This document shows positions 1 to 6,570 of a DNA stretch of 9,049 nucleotides, piece after piece; within the stretch, counting starts at the first letter, position 1, and each line of letters begins with the position of its first letter. A program made the translations under genes and the position numbers. Source of the stretch: an uncultured Bacteroidota bacterium. Lineage in GTDB: Bacteria; Bacteroidota; Bacteroidia; B-17B0; Aurantibacillaceae. The stretch covers positions 1 through 9,049 of the forward strand of contig CALMNJ010000022.1 of the NCBI GenBank assembly GCA_937868675.1. The letters run 5' to 3'. The notes beneath the pieces were generated by a model. The model made no database searches and had not been told where the DNA came from. It worked only from the letters and a program-made list of their open reading frames with translations.

Positions 1-252
1 CAGGCGTATAACAACGCAGTGAATCCGAAGAAAGCGTTTGCAGCAATCATGACCTGCAGCGAAGCCGAAAAGAATTGTCCGTTTATTCCCGGAGCCGAGC
101 GGCGCATAGCCTGCCCCTACGATGATCCCAAAATTTTTGACGGAACCGCGCAACAGGACCAGAAATACAGCGAACGCTGCCGGCAAATTGCTATTGAATG
201 CCTGTACGTTTTTTCATGCTTAAATACACAGAAATTGATTTTAGCCTCGTGA
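1..252 (+). CDS. ArsC-like low-molecular-weight protein-tyrosine-phosphatase / arsenate reductase, 3' end only
   Basis: This is the C-terminal ~83 residues of a protein whose start lies left of the window; the frame is open from base 1 to a TGA at 250-252. The segments FAAIMTCSEAEKNCPFIPGA, YDDPKIFDG and ERCRQIAIECLYVF are the conserved tail of the thioredoxin-coupled LMW-PTP/ArsC family as found in Bacteroidetes. Those enzymes reduce arsenate to arsenite in the cytoplasm, or act as phosphotyrosine phosphatases. The cysteines of TCSEAEKNC match the region carrying the redox cysteines in thioredoxin-type ArsC, but the N-terminal P-loop nucleophile (CxxxxxR) is outside the window, so activity cannot be judged. 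The gene is followed 78 bp later, on the same strand, by an aquaglyceroporin, which favours an arsenic role. The last residues (LNTQKLILAS) look like an unconserved extension. GTG at base 19 is internal, not a start. Confidence 0.85.
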   Translation, partial: QAYNNAVNPKKAFAAIMTCSEAEKNCPFIPGAERRIACPYDDPKIFDGTAQQDQKYSERCRQIAIECLYVFSCLNTQKLILAS

Positions 253-330
253 AGTCGAAGAATACCATTTTATAAATACACTTCTTGTTTTAAAACCTGC
301 GCTAACTAATTTGATTAACAGCAGCAATAT

Positions 331-990
331 ATGGACGCGAGAAAATACATTTCGGAAATGACAGGAACCTTTGCCCTTGTGTTTTGCGGCACCGGCTCCA
401 TTGTGATTAATCAGGAAAGCGGCGGTGCCATTGGTCATCTGGGAATTGCCATCACGTTCGGGCTCATTGTGGCCGCCATGATTTATGCGCTGGGCGATAT
501 TTCGGGAGCACACCTGAATCCCGCTGTAACGCTGGCCTTTTTTGTTGCAAAGAAATTTCCTGCCAAACACCTTGTACCTTATATTATAAATCAGTTCCTG
601 GGTGCCTTTGCCGCGAGCGCCACACTTAAACTGCTCTTCCCTCACAATGAATTATTAGGCGCCACCATGCCTGCCGGAACTCCGATGCAATCCTTTGTTC
701 TGGAGTTGATACTCAGCTTTATTTTAATGCTGGTAATTATTCATGTTGCAAGCGGAAGTAAAGAACAGGGAATGTTTGCAGGCATTGCGATTGGTGCCGT
801 TGTGTTGCTGGAGGCCCTGTTTGCGGGCCCTGTTTGCGGCGCATCCATGAATCCCGCGCGTTCGCTCGCTCCTGCAATGATTTCAGGTCACACCGGGCAT
901 CTCTGGATTTATTTGCTGGCGCCCACACTTGGGGCTCAGGTGGCAATCGGGTTTTGGTATTTGATGAAACCGAAACCCGACAAAGCCTGA
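331..990 (+). CDS. MIP-family aquaglyceroporin, NIP/AqpN-like, probable arsenite channel
   Basis: A 219-residue inner-membrane channel of normal family length with six hydrophobic helices. Both half-helix signatures are intact: NPA at residues 63-65 (AHLNPAVT) and NPA at 174-176 followed by Arg177 (ASMNPARS). Ungapped alignment by eye to E. coli AqpZ around these motifs puts Phe43, Ala162, Ala171 and Arg177 at the aromatic/arginine filter. AqpZ has Phe, His, Thr and Arg there. Small residues at two of four positions imply a wide pore able to pass glycerol or uncharged arsenous acid rather than water only. The stretch LFAGPVCGASMNPARS resembles plant nodulin-26-like proteins and their bacterial relatives, several of which sit in ars operons. 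Here it lies just after an ArsC-like gene, so arsenite made inside could leave down its gradient. The start at ATG 331 leaves a short tail before helix 1; no Shine-Dalgarno is visible. Boric acid, glycerol or silicic acid transport remain alternatives. Confidence 0.92.
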   Translation: MDARKYISEMTGTFALVFCGTGSIVINQESGGAIGHLGIAITFGLIVAAMIYALGDISGAHLNPAVTLAFFVAKKFPAKHLVPYIINQFLGAFAASATLKLLFPHNELLGATMPAGTPMQSFVLELILSFILMLVIIHVASGSKEQGMFAGIAIGAVVLLEALFAGPVCGASMNPARSLAPAMISGHTGHLWIYLLAPTLGAQVAIGFWYLMKPKPDKA

Positions 991-1015
991 ATTCACTTTT
1001 AATTCGTGCATAAAC

Positions 1016-1049
1016 AAACACCCCTTTCCGCAAACAGAAAGGGGTGTTT
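1016..1049. terminator. Rho-independent terminator, probably bidirectional
   Basis: A perfect 13-bp stem pairs AAACACCCCTTTC (1016-1028) with GAAAGGGGTGTTT (1037-1049) around an 8-nt loop (CGCAAACA). It begins 25 bp after the aquaporin stop codon and is followed by TGT on the plus strand. On the minus strand the stem is followed by TGTTTATG. It sits between two convergent units (aquaporin on plus, osmC on minus), so it can plausibly stop both. The U-rich tails are short, so the strength of termination is inferred from the stem. Confidence 0.8.
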
Positions 1050-1113
1050 TGTAACCGTTTGTGTTCTTTCAAAGCACGATACAAAATCGGCCCTTTTTGA
1101 GAAATTCGTTTCG

Positions 1114-1151
1114 CATGCTCGCTTTACCGCTTATGCGTTGAGCGAAGCATG
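1114..1151 (-). other. Imperfect hairpin over the 3' end of osmC
   Basis: CATGCTCGCT (1114-1123) and AGCGAAGCATG (1141-1151) can pair as a 10-bp stem with one bulged base and a 17-nt loop. The loop contains the osmC stop codon. No run of U follows on the minus strand, so it is not a classical terminator. It could protect the 3' end of the mRNA or be chance. Confidence 0.3.
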
Positions 1152-1550
1152 GAGCGTAATTTTTGTATTAAGCAGTTTGGAAATCGGGCAATCGGTTTTT
1201 GCGCCGTTCACCAGCGTGTTAAACTTCTCCTGATCAAGTCCTGCCGCTTTCACTTTGGTGTCTAGAATTACCTCCACAATGGCGCCGTTTTCAAACACCA
1301 CCGTAGCCTGGGTATCAATATGCTCGGCGGTTACACCTTCGGCCTGAAGGTTAAATGCCAGCTTCATGCTGAAACATCCGGCATGTGCCGCGCCTATCAG
1401 TTCTTCGGGATTCGTGCCAATGCCATCGGCAAAACGCGAGTTAAACCCGTATTGAGTATTCGACAACACGCCGCTTTGGGTGCTGAGTGTTCCTTTTCCG
1501 TCTTTTCCACTTCCTGTCCAGTGGGCTGTTGCATTTCTTTTTATCTGCAT
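1131..1550 (-). CDS. osmC: OsmC-family peroxiredoxin
   Basis: A 139-residue cytoplasmic protein, the usual length for OsmC/Ohr thiol peroxidases, which reduce organic hydroperoxides and peroxide as homodimers. The two catalytic cysteines are present: Cys59 in NPEELIGAAHAGCFSM and Cys121 in DCPISKLL. Arg39 and Glu49 are placed where the family keeps its active-site Arg and Glu. The N-terminal RNATAHWTGSGKDGKGTLST and the NPEEL-AAHAGC form are typical of the OsmC rather than the Ohr branch. ATG at 1550 is the natural start, with the first strand of the fold beginning at once. It lies 47 bp downstream of katG on the same strand with no terminator or recognisable -7 element between, so the two are probably co-transcribed for peroxide defence. 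The intervening DNA is A-rich on the coding strand, which in Bacteroidetes can aid translation start. The exact substrate preference is unknown. Confidence 0.93.
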   Translation of the reverse strand: MQIKRNATAHWTGSGKDGKGTLSTQSGVLSNTQYGFNSRFADGIGTNPEELIGAAHAGCFSMKLAFNLQAEGVTAEHIDTQATVVFENGAIVEVILDTKVKAAGLDQEKFNTLVNGAKTDCPISKLLNTKITLHASLNA

Positions 1551-1597
1551 CGTTATTTGGTTTTTAGTTTTGTCTTCTTTTGATTATTTATTTTCTA

Positions 1598-3796
1598 TTA
1601 AAATCTGTCAAGGTTCATCACTTTACTCCACGCCGCAACAAAGTCTTTTACAAATTTTTCGTTTGCATCGCTGCTGGCGTAAACTTCGGCAATGGCCCTG
1701 AGTTCGGAGTTGGAGCCAAAGATGAGGTCGGCGCGTGTGGCCGTCCATTTAAGCGCTCCGGTTTTGCGATCGCGGCCTTCAAACTCTTCTTTATGATCCG
1801 AAAGGGGTGTCCAGGTTGTGTTCATATCAAGGAGGTTCACAAAAAAATCGTTGGTAAGTGTACCCGGCCTTTTAGTAAACACGCCGTGCGCCGAAGTATT
1901 GTAATTGGCGTTGAGGGCCCGCATGCCTCCCAGCAGCACGGTCATTTCGGGCGCCGTAAGCGTGAGGAGTTGTGCTTTGTCAATGAGCAGGTCTTCGGTA
2001 GAAACCGTGAGCTTTTTTTTGAGATAGTTGCGAAACCCATCGGCCATAGGTTCGAGCACGGCAAACGAATCCACATCGGTTTGCTCCTGCGTGGCATCGG
2101 CACGTCCAGGCCTGAAAGGAACTGCAAGTGAATGTCCGCCGTCCCTGGCTGCCTTTTCAATAGCCGCACAACCGGCCAGCACAATAAGATCGGCAAGCGA
2201 CACGTTTTTGTGACCGGCCTTCGAGTTGAATTCCTTTTGAATGCTTTCCAGTTTTTCAATCACCTTCGAGAGTTCAGGTGGATTGTTGGCCTGCCAGTAT
2301 TTTTGAGGCGCCAGACGTATGCGTGCACCATTGGCACCTCCCCGTTTATCGGAGCCTCTGAAGGTGGAGGCCGATGCCCAGGCAGTGAAAACCAGCTGCG
2401 ACACGGATAAACCCGAACCAAGTATTTTGGTTTTTAATGCGGCGATATCTGTATCATCAATCTGTTTATAATTGGTAGCCGGAATCGGGTCCTGCCAGAT
2501 CAGATCTTCTTTTGGAACCTCGGGCCCCAGGTAACAGGCGCGGGGCCCCATATCGCGATGCGTTAATTTGAACCAGGCTTTTGCAAAGGCATCGGCAAAC
2601 TGATCAGGATTCTCATAAAAGCGTCGCGAAATTTTTTCGTAGGCCGGATCAAACCTCAATGAAAGATCGGTGGTGAGCATGGTGGGCGCGTGTTTTTTGG
2701 TGGCATGGTGCGCATCGGGAATTGTGCCGGCACCGGCACCGCCTTTGGCTACCCATTGTTTGGCTCCGGCGGGGCTTTTGGTGAGCTCCCACTCGTAACC
2801 AAACAGGTTTTCAAAAAAATTGTTGCTCCATTTGGTAGGCGTTTTGGTCCAGGTTACTTCCGGACCACCTGTAATGGTGTGAGCTCCATTGCCCGAACCG
2901 TGTTTGCTTATCCAGCCAAAACCTTGTTCTTCGATGCCTGCGCCTTCGGGTTCAGGACCAAGCAATGCCGGATCGCCAGCGCCATGGGCTTTTCCAAAGG
3001 TGTGGCCGCCGGCTATCAGCGCCACCGTTTCCTCGTCGTTCATCGCCATGCGTGCAAACGTTTCGCGGATATCGCGCGCTGCCGCAAGCGGATCGGGATT
3101 ACCGTTGGGGCCTTCGGGGTTTACATAAATAAGCCCCATCTGCACGGCGGCCAGCGGGCTTTCCAAATCGCGTTCGCCCGAATACCGTTTGGCATCGTCG
3201 AGCCATTTGTGCTCGGCTCCCCAATACACATCCAGCTCAGGCTCCCACACATCTTCTCTTCCGCCTCCAAAACCAAATGTTTTAAAGCCCATTGATTCCA
3301 GCGCCACATTGCCTGTAAGAATCATAAGGTCGGCCCACGAAATTTTGTGTCCGTACTTTTGTTTTATTGGCCATAACAAGCGGCGTGCTTTGTCGAGGTT
3401 TGTGTTGTCGGGCCAGCTGTTGAGTGGTGCAAAACGCAATTGCCCTGCTCCTGCTCCGCCGCGGCCATCGGCTGTACGGTAGGTACCTGCGCTGTGCCAT
3501 GCCATCCTGATAAAAAACGGACCATAATGGCCAAAGTCGGCCGGCCACCATTCCTGCGAATCGGTCATGAGTTTATGCAGGTCTTTTTTCAATCCTTCAT
3601 AGTCGAGGGTTTTAAATGCTTCGGCATAATTGAAATCCTTGTCCATAGGATCGGATAAAGAGGAATTTTGCCTCAGCATGCTGAGCTTTAACTGATTGGG
3701 CCACCAGTGATGGTTTTTGGTGCCGCCGCCTCCCAGGCTTTGCCTGTGGCCTGCCCCTGTTACAGGACAACGCCCTGCATTTGTGCTGTTTTCCAT
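1598..3796 (-). CDS. katG: Catalase-peroxidase KatG
   Basis: A complete 732-residue bifunctional haem enzyme that breaks down H2O2 to water and oxygen and also acts as a broad peroxidase. The distal site is Arg97, Trp100 and His101 in RMAWHSAGTYR. The proximal site is His265 (AGGHTFGKAHG) with Trp316 and Asp377 (MLTTDLSLRFD). The Trp-Tyr-Met cross-link needed for catalase activity can form from Trp100, Tyr224 (LIYVNPEGPNG) and Met250 (TFARMAMNDEE). The mobile arginine is Arg414 (THRDMGP). Numbering runs four to seven below that of M. tuberculosis KatG, and every key residue is kept. The C-terminal half (about 430-732) is the usual haem-free duplicate domain. The N-terminus MENSTNAGRCPVTG with GGGTKNHHWWPNQL is the standard opening, fixing ATG 3796 as start. 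There is no export signal, so it is cytoplasmic. It precedes osmC by 47 bp, a likely two-gene peroxide operon. Confidence 0.98.
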   Translation of the reverse strand: MENSTNAGRCPVTGAGHRQSLGGGGTKNHHWWPNQLKLSMLRQNSSLSDPMDKDFNYAEAFKTLDYEGLKKDLHKLMTDSQEWWPADFGHYGPFFIRMAWHSAGTYRTADGRGGAGAGQLRFAPLNSWPDNTNLDKARRLLWPIKQKYGHKISWADLMILTGNVALESMGFKTFGFGGGREDVWEPELDVYWGAEHKWLDDAKRYSGERDLESPLAAVQMGLIYVNPEGPNGNPDPLAAARDIRETFARMAMNDEETVALIAGGHTFGKAHGAGDPALLGPEPEGAGIEEQGFGWISKHGSGNGAHTITGGPEVTWTKTPTKWSNNFFENLFGYEWELTKSPAGAKQWVAKGGAGAGTIPDAHHATKKHAPTMLTTDLSLRFDPAYEKISRRFYENPDQFADAFAKAWFKLTHRDMGPRACYLGPEVPKEDLIWQDPIPATNYKQIDDTDIAALKTKILGSGLSVSQLVFTAWASASTFRGSDKRGGANGARIRLAPQKYWQANNPPELSKVIEKLESIQKEFNSKAGHKNVSLADLIVLAGCAAIEKAARDGGHSLAVPFRPGRADATQEQTDVDSFAVLEPMADGFRNYLKKKLTVSTEDLLIDKAQLLTLTAPEMTVLLGGMRALNANYNTSAHGVFTKRPGTLTNDFFVNLLDMNTTWTPLSDHKEEFEGRDRKTGALKWTATRADLIFGSNSELRAIAEVYASSDANEKFVKDFVAAWSKVMNLDRF

Positions 3797-3943
3797 ATTA
3801 TTTGATGTTTAGGTGAGTTACAATGCTGCATACTGGTTTTAAAATTTGTTTTCGCTTGCCTGCCCGCCCTGATTTTAAACCTTACGTTGGCTCAGTTAGC
3901 GGTGAGTTAAATTACCCCCGGCAGGCAGTTGTTTTGTTTCTCA

Positions 3944-3974
3944 TAAATTTAGTGGATTCGCAATGTTAAAACAA
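3944..3974 (-). promoter_or_regulatory. Candidate katG-osmC promoter (Bacteroidetes type)
   Basis: The 288 bp between katG (start 3796) and the pbpC stop hold no gene I can see. On the minus strand TTG (plus-strand CAA, 3972-3974), a 20-bp spacer and TAAATTTA (3951-3944) fit the -33/-7 pattern TTG/TAnnTTTG at 7 of 8 in the -7 box. It would give a leader of roughly 140 nt. An 11-bp palindrome CAACCTTGTTG (3972-3982) overlaps the -33 position and could be an operator, but I recognise no known PerR or OxyR consensus in it. A second -7 match (TACGTTTG, 4036-4029) lacks a well-spaced -33. This is a weak call. Confidence 0.3.
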
Positions 3975-4084
3975 CCTTGTTGAGGTTAAGTTTTTTTAAG
4001 TGCAAATAGCCAATATAAAAACAGCGGTCAAACGTAATTGACAGAATATAACGTATGCTAAACCAACAAGCGCAATTGCCGTGG

Positions 4085-6463
4085 TCACTTTGCGCGACCC
4101 ACCACTTCAAATTTCACCTGCGAGCTTATTCCATTCTCGTCAATAAGGGTAAGCTGGTGGCTGCCTGGCGATGGATTGAGTGCCAACTGGTGAATTTCTT
4201 TGGTTTCGCCAATGTACTGGTCATCCAGATGCCAGTATATTTTTAAACCCGGATTGCGGTGCGTGGCCTCGAACACCGTGCGGCCAATGCTGCCGTCAAT
4301 TTCAAGCGGTACATAAATGCGCGTGTTGGGTCGGGGATAAAGCACGGTAAAAGCCCGGTCCGAAATTTTTGCGAGGCAGGCCGGCTCGTAATCGGGCAGC
4401 GAGCGGTATGAGGGATGATTGAATTTGTAATATTTTTCGACCAAGGGCGGTAACACAAACCAGCTAACGTGTTTCATATTATAAACACTTTCGCACTCGC
4501 TGTCAACGCGATATTTGCCATTTTTGTTCAGGTGAATGATTTGATGGTAAGGGCAGGCCGGCGCACCAAGGCAGGAGACTGGAATAAGGGCCGTGTCGGC
4601 TTTTTCGCACTGGGGCAAAGCGCGATGTCCGCTTTCAATACACACCGGCACGCGCGCGTATTCTTTGCGCGGCATTTCAAACCACTGTGCGCTTTTGGGC
4701 AATTGCCCGAAGAGGTCGAACAGCAAAGGGGCGGCGGCTTTAATACCCGTAAGGCCCGGGCGGCCTTCGCCATCGGCATTGCCAATCCAGACAGCCACCA
4801 CATACTCGGGTGTTACACCAATGGCCCAGGCATCCCTGAATCCAAAACTGGTGCCTGTTTTCCAGGCAATTTTTTGCGCCGAGGCAAAGGCACGCCAGTT
4901 ACCATCCTCATCGGGCCTGTTTACATCCACCATGGCTTCAAAGGTGGTGTAAATGCAGGCGCGGTTTTGTAAACCAGTCGCACCGCGCTTTTCCTGCCTT
5001 TTATTTTTCTTTCCTTTTCTCACATCTCTCAAAAAAGAAAGCGGTTTTGTTTTGTCCTGCTTCAGTTGTTGCGCAAGGTTCAGGTAAGCGGCGTTCAGCT
5101 CATCGAGCCGGGCTTCGGCACCACCCAAAATAAGCGAAAGCCCGTAATACGTTGCCGGTTTGTGAAGTGTGCTTAATCCCAGTTGACGAAGGTCGCCCTG
5201 AAATTTGGAGAGGCCATACTCGTTGAGCAAACGCACCATGGGGATGTTGAGGCTGCGCGCCAGGGCTTTGTTGGCGGCCACGGCCCCATCGTATTGTTTT
5301 GTAAAATTTTTGGGCGCAAAGCTGCCGTATTGGGTTGGGATGTCGGGCAAGAGCATGTTGGGAGTTATCACTCCGTCTTCAAGGCATTTTTCGTACAGAA
5401 AGGGTTTTAAAATGCTGCCTGTGCTGCGTGGAGCACAAATACAATCCACATCGCCCGCGTGCTCGGCATTGCGGTTGGCCGTGTTGCCAATGTAAACCAG
5501 CACCTTTCCAGATTTTACCGAACTGATAATTACCGCCCCGTTGTATATTTTATTTTCAGCCAAAATCTGACTATGATAGGCCAGCTGCTGCATGGCTTTT
5601 TGCTGCATGTTGGCATCAATGCTGCTGTAAATGGTTTTACCGCTTTGCCCTTCCTGCATCAGGCGGCTTAATAAGTGAGGCGCCAGTTGCGGCAGCGGGA
5701 GCGGCCTTTCGGGCAATGGTTCGGCCAGCGCCAGCTCGTAAGTGGTTTTGTCGAGTTTATTTTTTTCATAAAGGCGTTTCAGTAAACGGTTGCGTTTGGC
5801 CAGCAGGCGTGCATGATTTTTGCCCGGATAAATCAGACCCGGCGCGTTGGGAAGCACCGCCAGCGTAGCGCATTCGGCCCAACTCAGGTTTTCGGAACTG
5901 CGGCCATAGTAGCGCCAGGAGGCGGCCTCAAGCCCCACCACATTGTTGCCGAAGGGTGCGTGGGCCGAGTAAAATCCAAGAATTTCATTTTTTGAATACC
6001 GTATTTCGATGCGTGTGGCCAGTACCATTTCGAGTGTTTTTTCGCTCATGGTACGCGGCGGATTTTTGCGCATCATACGGGCCAGCTGCATGGTAAGGGT
6101 GCTGCCACCGCTCACCACTTTTTTGTTGCGGAAGTTCTGAACCACGGCCCTGCCGATGCCGCGCAGGCTGATGCCATAATGTTCGTAAAAGCTGCGGTCT
6201 TCGAACTCAAGCAAACAAGTTTCAAATTTTTTGGGCACTTTTTTTCCGGGGCTAAAGCGCCATTGCCCGTCGGTAGCAATTTTGGCGCCCAGCAGTTTAC
6301 CATCCTTATCAAGCAAAACCGTTGAGTCGGGGTCGGTAAAAAGTTCATCGGGAAGGCAACAAACATACCAGGGCACAAAAGCAACACTAAAAAGCAGAAG
6401 CAGGCGTAAGCTCCATTTTTTAAGGAAGGGTTTCATGCTTTTGCGGCCCCAGCGGTTGTTCAT
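4085..6463 (-). CDS. pbpC: Penicillin-binding protein 1C (bifunctional transglycosylase/transpeptidase)
   Basis: A 792-residue protein that polymerises and cross-links peptidoglycan on the outer face of the inner membrane. After a basic N-terminus there is one signal-anchor helix (LRLLLLFSVAFVPWYVCC, about 19-36). The GT51 glycosyltransferase domain follows, with catalytic Glu88 in FEDRSFYEHYG and the motifs GGSTLTMQLAR, EKTLEMVLATRIE and FGNNVVGLEAASWRYYG. The penicillin-binding transpeptidase has Ser350-xx-Lys353 (STGSILKP), Ser404-Leu-Asn406 and Lys535-Thr-Gly537. A cysteine-bearing linker (CLGAPACPYHQIIHL) leads to the C-terminal BiPBP_C beta domain (about 700-786). All catalytic motifs are intact. 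Start choice is open: in-frame TTG 6475, ATG 6472, ATG 6463 and ATG 6436 all precede the anchor. I chose 6463; if the -7 box at 6473-6480 is used, only 6463 or 6436 lie downstream of its start point. The alpha-2-macroglobulin gene often paired with pbpC is not adjacent. PBP1C is usually non-essential and its exact role is unclear. Confidence 0.95.
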   Translation of the reverse strand: MNNRWGRKSMKPFLKKWSLRLLLLFSVAFVPWYVCCLPDELFTDPDSTVLLDKDGKLLGAKIATDGQWRFSPGKKVPKKFETCLLEFEDRSFYEHYGISLRGIGRAVVQNFRNKKVVSGGSTLTMQLARMMRKNPPRTMSEKTLEMVLATRIEIRYSKNEILGFYSAHAPFGNNVVGLEAASWRYYGRSSENLSWAECATLAVLPNAPGLIYPGKNHARLLAKRNRLLKRLYEKNKLDKTTYELALAEPLPERPLPLPQLAPHLLSRLMQEGQSGKTIYSSIDANMQQKAMQQLAYHSQILAENKIYNGAVIISSVKSGKVLVYIGNTANRNAEHAGDVDCICAPRSTGSILKPFLYEKCLEDGVITPNMLLPDIPTQYGSFAPKNFTKQYDGAVAANKALARSLNIPMVRLLNEYGLSKFQGDLRQLGLSTLHKPATYYGLSLILGGAEARLDELNAAYLNLAQQLKQDKTKPLSFLRDVRKGKKNKRQEKRGATGLQNRACIYTTFEAMVDVNRPDEDGNWRAFASAQKIAWKTGTSFGFRDAWAIGVTPEYVVAVWIGNADGEGRPGLTGIKAAAPLLFDLFGQLPKSAQWFEMPRKEYARVPVCIESGHRALPQCEKADTALIPVSCLGAPACPYHQIIHLNKNGKYRVDSECESVYNMKHVSWFVLPPLVEKYYKFNHPSYRSLPDYEPACLAKISDRAFTVLYPRPNTRIYVPLEIDGSIGRTVFEATHRNPGLKIYWHLDDQYIGETKEIHQLALNPSPGSHQLTLIDENGISSQVKFEVVGRAK

Positions 6464-6472
6464 TTTCAGCAT

Positions 6473-6480
6473 CAAAAATA
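6473..6480 (-). promoter_or_regulatory. Candidate -7 element for pbpC
   Basis: On the minus strand TATTTTTG (plus CAAAAATA) matches TAnnTTTG exactly, but no TTG lies 17-23 bp upstream, so only half of a Bacteroidetes promoter is present. If used, transcription would begin near 6466, which argues for a pbpC start at ATG 6463 or 6436 rather than at TTG 6475 or ATG 6472. Confidence 0.35.
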
Positions 6481-6524
6481 GTCAGGCAAAAGCGGGCCGG
6501 GGAAGCATTTTATTATTCGCCGGT

Positions 6525-6553
6525 TTTGGGCTTGGAAGTGTTTTTTATCTTTG
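6525..6553 (+). promoter_or_regulatory. Bacteroidetes -33/-7 promoter of the propeller sensor gene
   Basis: TTTG at 6525-6528, a 17-bp spacer and TATCTTTG at 6546-6553 match the Bacteroidetes primary-sigma consensus (TTTG...TAnnTTTG) at every fixed base. Transcription would start around 6557-6561. This leaves a leader of about 10-14 nt before TTG 6571, or almost none before TTG 6559. The match is one of the best pieces of evidence here for the taxon and for the start region of the downstream gene. Confidence 0.7.
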
Positions 6554-6570
6554 ATTAATTGCAATACGAT

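Noticed and set aside
2690..3295. Open frame of 201 codons on the plus strand inside katG
   Set aside because: It is fully antisense to the strongly conserved katG, and its translation has no recognisable family; a codon-bias shadow.
3857..3927. Inverted pair TGCCTGCC (3857-3864) and GGCAGGCA (3920-3927) upstream of katG
   Set aside because: Only an 8-bp stem with a 55-nt loop and no U-run; too weak to call a terminator, riboswitch or mobile element end.
4029..4036. TACGTTTG on the minus strand as a second katG -7 box
   Set aside because: The nearest CAA on the plus strand is 27 bp away, outside the normal 17-23 bp spacing, and the leader would be over 200 nt.
4469..4972. Open frame of 167 codons on the plus strand inside pbpC
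   Set aside because: Antisense to the transpeptidase region of pbpC, whose catalytic motifs are intact; low-complexity, unrecognisable product.
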